Source of the DNA: Halichoerus grypus
Lineage: Eukaryota > Chordata > Mammalia > Carnivora > Phocidae
Assembly (NCBI RefSeq): GCF_964656455.1
Contig: NC_135714.1
Span: 123,374,131-123,438,130, forward strand
DNA: 64,000 bases
Reading direction: 5' to 3'
Part shown: in pieces, positions 13,541-24,400 of the stretch
Numbering within the stretch: the stretch's first letter is position 1
How the letters are laid out: every line of letters starts with the position of its first letter
Made by a program: the position numbers and the translations under genes
The notes under the pieces: generated by a model
Told to the model about the DNA's origin: nothing
Databases searched by the model: none
The model's input: the letters and a program-made list of their open reading frames with translations, nothing else

Positions 13541-14635
13541 GTAAAGGTGATGGACTCGCAGGAGTTGCTTCATACAGTTTCCATGTCACATTTTTCACCA
13601 GTTTGGATAACTCCTCAGACTACAGAGAAAGCGCTCACTAGCTTACTAGACTTTGAACTTTAAAACTCTGATCTAGATAATTTCAGATACTTTAATTTCA
13701 TTATAGAAATCCCTAGACTACTTGTGGGATAAAACAAATGTTCAGACCATATTGAGTTTCATCAAGCTGAATTAGCAGAAAATAAAGATAAAATGCCTTT
13801 CTATTTAAGAACATGATGATGTTTTAATTGTTACAGCATTTGGCATGCCTAACATATACAATTCTTGACATTCATATAATAACAAAGAAAGTTGTTTAGG
13901 ATCTTTCTTTTATTTCCTAGTATTCCCTTTCCTCTCTAGTATTTCTCCCACCCCCATGCCAGCCCTGGTTTTTAGCTCTCCTCCCATTTCTCCATCCGTC
14001 TATAAAGAAAAGCTCTATGCTGTGAAAGATATATGTAAAAATACCTCATTCTTACGTAGATAGGCCAAGGCTGCTTATTACCTAGTTATGATGAACAGAC
14101 CACCATCGTTGTGACAACTGATGTAGATGCCTCCAGGGTAAAACAAAGGTTTACATATTACACAAGCAATTTAACTGTTTTCTAAACATATTGCCAAGAC
14201 AGTGGGAGTTGGCAGCCCACACTGTGTTTTAGGTTTGGGAGACTTGGATTAGAAGTGACTGCTGATTATGAACCTTTTTATTTGTCTTCTATGAACTACA
14301 AGCAACCTAGTAACCCGGCAAAGAATGCTTCGTAGCACTTAAACTTGTCTTCCTAGCTTCCCGAGATTGCATACACAAATCACTTGACAAAAGTGGTGTA
14401 AGGGTCTTGTGCATAGATAACCACACAAGACAATTGTCTTGTTCTAACCCTTAAAGAGTTCTGCAAAGTGAAATGTTTTATAATCCTTTTTTGTGCAGTA
14501 GGCAAGGAAGAAAAGAAAAGAGTTTGGGCAAAGATTATCCAGAAGAAAGAGAGAGACTCTTTTGGGGTTCCAGTTGAAACACAATAAAGAACATAATTAA
14601 CTTCACAATTCTTTGTGTTTTTCATTTGACTGCAG

Positions 14636-14787
14636 GGAGGAGATGAAAGAGGTCTGCTAAGCCTTGCATTCCATCCCAATTACAAGAAAAATGGAAAGCT
14701 CTATGTGTCTTATACCACCAACCAAGAACGGTGGGCTATCGGGCCTCATGACCACATTCTTCGAGTTGTGGAATACACAGTATCCAG
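14636..14787 (+). CDS. HHIP: HHIP exon 5 (beta-propeller)
   Basis: The exon is 152 nt. It starts in phase 0 after a pyrimidine-rich acceptor ending ctgcag and ends two bases into an Arg codon at CAG|gtatc. It encodes residues 278-327 plus part of Arg328, opening GGDERGLLSLAFHP. This is the typical blade motif of the glucose/sorbosone-dehydrogenase-like propeller that HHIP shares with soluble bacterial enzymes. No start codon is expected here. The protein reads in from exon 4, which must lie upstream of the window, since I found no matching exon in the first 14.6 kb. Confidence 0.96.
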
Positions 14788-15354
14788 GTATCACTAAAAT
14801 GCCCTGCGGCATAAATATTTTTCAGTCTTATTTTCTCATTATCTCTTCCTAGTTATTTTAGAAGTTAAGGTGACAGTAATTAAACCACAATCTCCATCTT
14901 GCTGAAAACCACATATGTGTCCTTAAGGAGAACTGAGAGAAATGGTAGCTGTGGCACTTTTCCTCAATTCTCTTTCAGCTTATATGCCTCTTCTGAAACA
15001 TAGAAAATAATGTCATCTATCGGGAATTTTTATTAGATCCATTTTAAGCATATGTTTCCTTATTTACACACTAAGTGTCTCTCCCCTATTTGTGTACGGT
15101 TTACTTTCTGGTGGGTTCATCTTACATCTTTAACAATTATGATATTGCTTCCTCCCCACGATGTAGAAAAAATCCCCATCAAGTTGATTTGAGAACAGCC
15201 AGAGTATTTCTTGAAGTCGCAGAACTCCACCGAAAGCATCTAGGAGGGCAACTACTCTTTGGTCCCGAGGGCTTTTTATACGTCATTCTTGGTGATGGGA
15301 TGATCACACTGGATGATATGGAAGAAATGGATGGTTTAAGGTAAAAAAAAAAAA

Positions 15355-15406
<52 letters not shown>

Positions 15407-18400
15407 AAAAGAAAGAAAGGAAAAAAAAGCTCCCCTTGATGTTAAAATGTTTTAAGTGACAGCCAGCCGCGGGGGGGGGGGGGGGGGGGGGGAGGATGTC
15501 AGAGCCAGTGAGTTAAGTTAAGAATTGTCTTTGGGGAAAAAAAAAGAACTGTCTTTGAATTATGTCGCCTTGGTTAAATATTTAACTTTTATAAGATGAA
15601 AAGGAATTCAGCCATACGCTGATGGTATTTTTGGAAGTCGCTGTACCCAGATGTTCTAAAGTGCATTAGTGCCGCGTGGGTTGCGGGATACACAGGCTAG
15701 GAAAGGCACAGCTCCCTCTGCATGCTCTGGGCAGCAGCTCAAGTGCGTGCGTCCGAGCGCGGCACAGGGCAGGCTAGACTCAGAGTCCCGCGGCGCTTCT
15801 GCGGGCGCATAAAGTGCATGGATTGGCAAAACATACACAGCAGTTGCAAACGTGGCACGCCCTTGATGCTGCCGTCCTCGGCCACTATCGAGCTGCATCG
15901 CGGTGCTGCCGCTTGTCTGAAGCCAACCTACCCCTGGCTGCATTTCCCACGATTCGGAATTTGTAACTTTAAATAATTTTGTCTCAAATGAGGGAATGAT
16001 TCTTTGGACTGTAGGGCAACCGCCCTACATTTGGTTTAGGTGAAATACATAACAAAAGCAGAAACACTGAACCTTGTCCTCCAATTTCTCAGTGATTTCA
16101 CAGGTTCGGTGCTCCGGCTGGATGTGGACACGGATATGTGCAACGTGCCTTATTCCATACCACGGAGCAACCCGCATTTCAATAGCACCAACCAGCCCCC
16201 GGAAGTGTTTGCACACGGCCTGCATGATCCAGGCAGGTGAGAACACGATCTGTCCTCTTGCCTCTGCTGTAAAGCCAGGCCGGGATTCGGGAACTGGGAA
16301 AAGAAAGAGGGGTCGAGGCACAGAGGTCGCTCCAAGGTCGCGCCTCCAGAATCACACCAGCTCATTATCTGAGCACTCTTTCTTCTATTAATGTGTGAAG
16401 CAGATTGAGAAGGCAGATTAGACATATGCAAAAGGACAAATTCATGGAGAAAAATTGCCTTAAGATTCTGGAGTGTTATCAGATAAACGCTGTTGGACAG
16501 GTATAATGATTAAGACTTCAGTTGTTCAAATTTAGAGAGATAATTAACCTTTTAGATTTTCTCCTTAAACCCCCCCAAATGAAATTTTCCATACACATTT
16601 ATTTTTTTATTTTCATTTTTTTTTAAGATTTATTTATTTGAGAGAGAGAGGAGAGGAGGGGCTGAGGGTGAGGGAGAGTCTTAAGCAGATTTTGCACTGA
16701 GCACCCAGCCCCACAAAGGGCTCTATCTCACGACCCTGAGATCACCGCACTGAGATCATGACCTGAGCCGGAACCAAGAGGTGCCACATTTCCATACACA
16801 TTAAATGGGGGTGGTAATAACTACCTTGCAAGGAGGCTATAATGATTTACTACAAATCTAGATTAAAGTACAAAGTAGAGTGCCTGACATACATGGTAGG
16901 TTTTAAATAAATTATAGTTCTTATCATAACTTTACTTAACATATGATGATGCAGTATCAGTTCGTAAGGAGTTGAGCTCAATGTTAACGTTTTTTCACTT
17001 GAAAAAAAATTATAAATACTAAAGGAATTCATATTGATGGCTTACTATAATAACTATAAAGAAAGTAGTACTAAGATGTACATACAGTGAGAAATTTGGG
17101 GTACACTTAAAAAATGCTATGAAGTATAATATAACAATTCTATGATGAAAGCTTCATCCAATCTGTGGTCTCTTGTTCATACTACGGGATATTTGGCCAC
17201 ATTCATTCATTTACTAGCTAAGTTATTATTGCTATTTAATGTTTATTGAGTGTTCACTATGTGCAAGGTGAGTATTTCTCGAACTTTTTATTTTTATAAT
17301 CCCTCATGCCCTTCATCTCCCCTCCATCAAAGTCCAAGTCTACAGTTCATTTCCTTTTTGGCATCTCAGCAGATCTTAAAATCTGTGCGACAGGGAATAC
17401 TTAAGGTGGGTTCAGGATGTGGAGGAAACTGTCACATTCCATTCCTATAGCTCAGAACTCGCAGATACCTCCGCAAAGAGCACTTTGAAGTCGAGCAGCC
17501 TGAGTCACCACAGTCTCACTGGAGCTTTCGTGCAACCTTTCCGGGGGTCCTGGACCCTCGGTGCAAAAACACAGGGTGAGGCGCTTTTCAGACCTTGCAT
17601 ATGGCAGGATGCCTGTGCCGTGGTGTCTTACCTCCTCTGGCAGCAGCGGGCTAAAGGGAAGTCGTGCCTCCCTCCCAGAGCATTTCAAGCAGAGAAAGAT
17701 TTAATAAAGCAGAAAGGAAACTAAAACAATTATTGGCTAGAAGTAAAGCTGGATTGTATTAAGCACCTTGGTGCAGAGTACTGAGCTAAGTATCTAATGC
17801 ACATTATCTTATTTATGCCTCTCAGCAGTACTCAGTGGTAGCTGGCATTGAGCAGAAGGCATAGATATTTCCCATAAACCCCCTGACCCCCATACAGGCA
17901 TAGCCTCCCCATTAGCAACATCCCCCACCAGAGTGGGACATTGTTACAATGGATGAACCAACATTGACACATCATTATCAGCCAAAGTCCAGAGTTTCCA
18001 TTAGGGTTCACTGGGGGTTGTACATTCTGTGGATTTGGACAGATATATAATAACATGGACCCACCATAGGGTATCATACAGAGAAGTTTCACTGTCCGAC
18101 CTCTTTTTTTCCAAGAAACTAAAGGTTAGAGGGGTCAAGTGGTTCTCAGTGGCCACGGTATTCAGCCAGAGCTAGGCCTGATGGCATCTCCACCTTTGGG
18201 AGACCTGGGCTTTCCTTCCAGATTTGCTCTTTTCTTAATAGAAAGAGATCAAACCTTCTTTTGTCATAGTTTCTCCATCTTTAAAAGGAAGACAATACGG
18301 GAAAAATTTCTCCTCCTGTATGGATTTAGTTCCACCTTAAGTCACATCATGTCTGTGTCCTGTTCCCTGCCAGGCATTGTACTCTGTGAATCATTGAATT

Positions 18401-21400
18401 AAAGAGGACAATAAAGGGACTGTTGCCACAGAACAACTAACTCATCTTTGACAGGTCAGGCTTATAGTTTCCCTATTATGAATGGGATCATTTGGATGCA
18501 ACAATTTTTGTTTTGTAGTTGTTGTTACTGTTGAGATGATTGCTACATATGACTCTTAACGTCTCTTAAGACCCAGAACTTACTCTCAGGTTGTTTTGTT
18601 TTCTAGTTTATTTAATAGTCCCAATGGTTTGGTTCGGTTGTCAAGTCATTAATGTATTTTGTTGACCTAAAACAGTGATTGCCAATGGGATGATTTTGCC
18701 TCCTGCAAACCTTTGGCAATGTCTAGGAACATTTTTGGAGGGGTTCCTGCTACTGCCATCTAGTGGCTGGAGGCCAGAGATGCTGCTAAACATCCTACAT
18801 GCTCAGTACAGAACCTTCCCTCTCCTCCATCTTCCAGTCCCCTGCTCAAAGAATTTCTGGCTCAAAATGTCAATACTACCAAAGTTGAGAAACCTGAAAA
18901 CAATGCAACACTGTTTTCCACATTTGTGAGAACTTCAAAAATTATGTTATACAGCTTCATTCTTACCCCAACCCAAACTCCACATGCCCAATCCCTCATG
19001 GACTTAAACATTCAACAAATATTGAGCCCCTTTTATATCCCTGGGTTTGAATTAGGTAACAGGAACACAGTGATAAAGAAGCTGGAAGTGGTCCCTGTGC
19101 TCGTAGAATTTACAGTCAGTGGCTTAAGTCATGGAAATATTCTAGTTCCAGACTGAGGGTGACACGAAGACACAGTTAATGTAAAAGACTTCAGTGGTTG
19201 TGGGACCAGCTTTATTTTATTCCCTAAATTGTAGCGTACACTTTCTTTCCTTTGTTAGAGCAGCTTGAGCTTTAGAATATAGCGATCCCATGTAAAAAAC
19301 ACAAAACTAATACCAAAACTAGTTCTATTTTGTGTGTTGCAGATGTGAGTTGATGAGCGCCGGCTCTCATACCTTATCAGTGTCTTATATATGTGGCAGT
19401 CCTTAATAACACACTAACAAATGTTTTAAGTCACTGTGCACGTTCATGCTAGAGAGAGATACCAAGAGAAATTAGGAAATATTCTCCAGAGGTCATTTAG
19501 CTTCAGCAGAGTTAACAAACAAATCTGAATGTTTTTGTTGAGGATCCAAACGAAATAGCCCACAGGGTCCTTGCCAGCCCACAAAGGGTTCCCATGTCAG
19601 GAATCTCCAGTCTGAGTTTAGAAAAGGCACGGTAAGAATTCATGGATGTCCTCCTTTTGTTATGCAGATGTGCTGTGGACCGACATCCCGCTGATATAAA
19701 CATCAATTTAACAATACTTTGTTCAGACTCCAATGGAAAGAACAGATCATCAGCCAGAATCCTACAGATAATAAAGGGGAAAGATTATGGTAAGTAGAGC
19801 ATAATTTGTTGATTTGGCTTTAGTTTGGGCCTTGTTTTATTTTAATATATTAATTGAAGAGAAAAGGATTTCTACAAAACGAGCATTTGGGAAAGCATAA
19901 AAACATTGACCTAACAGTGGTAAGGGAGTAACTTGCACGAGTTTTTAAAGGTCCAGTGACACTCATAAGCCCTAGGAATTCCATTTGGGTAATTACCTTT
20001 CCATGGATTGAAGTGTGCTCTGTAGGTCCCAAAATTTAACGGACCTTCAAAAATTAGCTGTTTATATTTTGCTCATCTGAGAGTCAAAATGAATAACTTC
20101 TATTTATTTAATATATAAAGGAGAACTTGTCTTAACATCTTATATACAGCAGAAAAAACAAGTTAAAGGTAAGAAATTGCTGAAACTAGCACACCCAATA
20201 TGCTAGTCTCAGCAATTAGAAAAATAATGTGTTTCAAATAATGTAATTATTTGAAATTGTATAATGTAATTATACAAATAATGTAATTTTTAAGTGTCTA
20301 TTTTGGAGAAAACAACGTAATAGACTTGTAAAAACATGTTATTTACCCACGTCATGAAAACGGGATGTTTAGACATTATTTTTAATAACATGATTACTAG
20401 AGTGTTTTAGAGATGCATATACAAAATAAAGTTGGATAATAATGAAGGCCAAAAAACTCAATATTTTTTAGTGTTTGAGTATTTACTCCTTTTGGAGGAA
20501 GCAATATATCAAAATTATTACGATTCAGGGAACACAGTAGATTAAGATTATTAAATTGATTGCTCCTTCTATTTACTCATTCAATACAGATATTTATTTA
20601 GCAACAGGAATGAAGCAGCTGTGTTAGTTCATGTGGTATTCAGTTATTTTACTTTATTTTTTTTTCAGGTATTCCCGCGTTGTGTGTGTGTGTGTGCGTG
20701 TGCGCATGCATATCTTATAAAAACCAAACCAAAGGATGATATGTTTTGAAAAAAAAATCTTATGAGACACTGGTTTGATGGAATTTGGCTATATTTATGC
20801 AGATTAAACTAAATTCTCCAATCACATTAATTGGGGTTCTGCTGAAACTGGCTACAATATCGGTAGCCTTGCATTTATGTTTTCAAAACCCATCCACAGA
20901 GTCCTCTAACAGCATATACGTATATCAAATCACCACGATGTACACCTTAAATATTTTACAACTTTGTCATTTTTACTTCAATAAAGAAGAAAACAAAAAT
21001 AAAAACCAAATAACCACATCCACAGTACTTACTACATGCCCACCCCTGCAGTAACTTTATAAACTTGACTCCTTTCATTCGAGGAACAACTCTGTGTGAT
21101 AGGCACTATTATTGGCCACATTGTACCGATGAGGAAACTGAGACACAGAAAGGTTAATTAACATACAACATAAAGTGGCAAGGCCTGGACTTGAACCCAG
21201 GTCGACTGATTCCAGAGTTCATGACCTTAATCATTCAGTTATGCTGCCTTTCAGTGAACTAGTTAAAACTTAATCTTTTCTACTTTTTATAATATAGTCA
21301 CTATAACAACATGGGAAGGGAGAATTACTTTAAAATTACCATCTTCCCGCAAAAGCTTTTGCCTAAAATATTGCCTGTTGATAATGACTTATTTGACATT

Positions 21401-24400
21401 AAGCACATAATAAGTAATTTTCAGATTAATTTGCAACTGGCTTTAGATCTTTTCCATTGCAATTAGCGTATGCATAGTCAAGTATATAATGACATGCATG
21501 CAAAGACTGAGATATGTAACTATACACATGTACTTAAAAAGAACGGCGGCAAGAGACATTGTTAACCATACAACTCTATAAACAAAACTATTAAAATAGT
21601 TTAAATGAAGATATCACTTGAGTGACAATGTCTTTAAATATACAAATGTGGTTTTAAAGATCTTTTATGTACTATACTTTTATTTTCATTAAAATATGAA
21701 TTTTCAAACATTTTATATAACTTGACAGAGGTCTGGCTTAATTTACTGAGTATATGCAGAAGCATTTCTACAAAAAAAATTCAGTTTTAAAACAATTATT
21801 ATTTTTTAAAGTCTTTTGGTTCTTAAGTAAATAACCATGATTTCCAAAATATCCAGATTCTAATTTCATTGAAAATTTGGTATGGGTGGCAATTCTAGCA
21901 GCAAACATTTGTAGAGCATTCCCATTTCAGTAAGCTGCACATGGAAGCTCTTTATATTTTATACTATTTAAGCAAAGGAACTTAATTATTTTTACTAAAT
22001 ATCTAGAACAGGATTCATCTTGTGTATCATGGAACACATTTCAAATTTAGCCTAAATTACCATAATTATATTACTTGATCTCCATTACTTTTATTTCATA
22101 AAAATGTTTCATTTGATCTAATGTTATGTTTATTTCTTTCCAGAAAGTGAGCCATCACTTTTAGAATTCAAGCCATTCAGTAATGGTCCTTTGGTTGGTG
22201 GATTTGTTTACCGAGGCTGCCAGTCTGAAAGACTGTATGGAAGCTATGTGTTTGGAGACCGTAATGGGTAGGTTTCCTGATACCACAATTTGATGTATCA
22301 AATGACATATCCATTGATTAGTGGGCAAACTGTCATAAAATATTCAAATGATTGTTTCTCTTTGGGGGTTAGGTCTGGGACACACATAAACATTATTATT
22401 TCCTTTTTGTTTCATTATGTATGGTGGTTTAATTAAAGAACTTCCTAAGAGATGCTTTTTAAACAAATTTGATTCAGTTCATAAAGTAATTTTTAAGAGC
22501 AGAGAAGTCTTCAGATGGACTTTTCATATTATGTAGGCTTTTCCCTTCGTCCTAACATAAATTTATCATGACAATGAGTAATTTGAAAACTATTGTTATA
22601 CATGACTTGTGTAAATATTTTCCAGATTATTTGGAAATTAGAAGGCTAAGGATTTTTGTTTTTGCCAGACTTTCAGAACTTTTAGCAACAGAATTTAATT
22701 AGTCTCTATCAGTAAGAATACTACACAATTAAATTTTAGCCTCCTTTTTAGAGGTCACTGTGTGGATAATTCTCAGGAACTCTTAGTGATGAAACCCAAA
22801 TTATGAATCTTGTTTCCCAAGTCACTGGCATTCAGGCATATGGCAGAACTGCTATGCTTGGTCGCTAAAAGGAACTAGAAAAGTTTACTGACCCCATGAT
22901 CTTCCCCCTGTCCCTCTCTCTGATTAATAGCACAGCATGGAGTCTAGTCCTGGAGAGGAAGTATCAGTCTCTGGATGAAGGGGAGGGCTTTTCTCATACT
23001 CAGGTACTTTTAGTGCCCCCCTCCAAACAAAATACTATCTTTAAGTACTTTCTCCCCACATGAGAATTTCACAGTATTTGCACACATTATGGGCTATATT
23101 ATTTTTCCTTTTAGAAGCCAGGGTTATGGCACAACTATTCATTGTGACCTTAATTCTAAGCATTTTATTGTGGTTGTTTTTTTTTTTTTTTTTAAACAAA
23201 AGCATATTTTCATTGTAAGTTTACGGTATCTTTTTGTTGTAGGAATTTCTTAACCCTCCAGCAAAGTCCTGTGAGCAAGCAATGGCAAGAAAAACCACTC
23301 TGTCTCGGCAACAGTGGTTCCTGTAGAGGTTACTTTTCAGGTCACATACTGGGATTTGGAGAAGATGAATTAGGTACTGTACAAACTATTTCTATGAAGT
23401 TCCATTCTCACTCCCTAGCCCAAGAGGCTTTGTTTTGCTCTGAAGAATAAGTGTAACAATCTTGCCCTCCATTTGCTGGCAATGTAACCCGCAGCAAGGG
23501 TGACCTACCGTGGAGATTAGAGATGGCCCAGCTATGTATTCTCTCCCAATGACCTTCCTCTGGGGGGTCTTCACATCTTATTTCCACTCCAAAAATATAA
23601 AAGTAACAAAGCAGGAAAATGGAAGGCAAGAACAAAAGAGAATTTTTGAGTCCTAAAGAGAAGAAAATCGTAAATGTCTACTGATATTTTAGATAAATCT
23701 GAGTCATTTGTTTCTATTCTCTATCTGAAAGCCTTTCCACTTATCCATGTCTCTTTAAATAAAGAAAAAATCTGTTGTAATCTCAGTCTCACCTTATCCT
23801 CTATTTCTGAACTTTTAATTTTATTTTATTTTGTGCATTGGGGCATGCAGTTTGTACATGATAAGCTGAATTTGTAGATCTGCTTTCGAACAGAATAAAA
23901 ATTATCTTCTGGATGATGATCTATGGGATAACATAAAATATATTTGTTGGTATGTTATCAAAATGTGCACAGCTTACAAGCAAAAAGAAGTTGAAATTAG
24001 AATGCCATGAAAGAGTGAAAATGCTCCAAATTTTAAATTATAGAGATAAATGTAGCTTTCATAATGACTCTATTTAAAGAACAGCATCCAAACAAACCAT
24101 GGCCATTATGCTTCTTTAGCCTCGGAGATAAATTTTAGGTCTTAAGAAAGAAGAGTTGTGTTACCCATCTAAATCAGAATATTTTCTTTCTTTTCTTAAT
24201 TTTATTTATTTATTTGTCAGAGAGAGCACAAGCAGGGGGAGCGGCAGGCAGAGGAGAAGCAAGCTCCCTGCCAACACAGGGCTCCATCCCAGGACGCAGG
24301 GATCATGACCTGAGCTGAAGGCAGACACTTAGCCGACTGAGCCACCTAGGTGCCCCTAAATCAAAATATTTTCCCTAGAAGTCCAGCTTTGGTTTTATTA

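Larger units (their letters stand above)
1..14635 (+). other. HHIP: HHIP intron 4 (3' part, inferred)
   Basis: No exon was recognised before 14636, and the frame entering exon 5 requires 277 upstream residues, so I infer that this is intron. It holds MIR and L2 relics, three Can-SINEs, a MER21C-like LTR, an MLT1-type LTR and a short L1. The stretches 900-2690, 2895-5000, 5290-6870, 9200-10430 and 11400-14600 are mostly AT-rich unique DNA in which I recognise nothing firm. Confidence 0.75.
15341..16092 (+). other. HHIP: HHIP intron 6
   Basis: A 752-bp GT-AG intron. Unusually dense in structure for its size: a poly(A)/(GAAA)n tract at its 5' end, a 22-G homopolymer, and a CpG-rich block from about 15661 to 15960 shortly before exon 7. 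Confidence 0.95.
16237..19667 (+). other. HHIP: HHIP intron 7
   Basis: GT-AG intron of 3431 bp. Contains one diverged Can-SINE (16613-16788), a CpG-enriched patch (about 17440-17690), a MIR-like fragment near 17750-17850, a MER5-type element (18665-18895) and an L2 fragment (19003-19125). The rest is unique sequence. Confidence 0.95.
19790..22143 (+). other. HHIP: HHIP intron 8
   Basis: GT-AG intron of 2354 bp. Holds a run of three inverted repeats (20175-20277), a (TG)n tract at about 20680-20702 and a MIR (21055-21255). The remainder is AT-rich and unassigned, with no Can-SINE. Confidence 0.95.

Noticed and set aside
1..14635. Search for HHIP exon 4 in the left part of the window
   Set aside because: I found no segment encoding the expected residues before exon 5, so exon 4 is taken to lie outside.
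15656..15976. Overlapping 95- and 84-codon frames on opposite strands
   Set aside because: They coincide with the CpG-rich block, where stop codons are rare; no domain or splice logic supports a protein.
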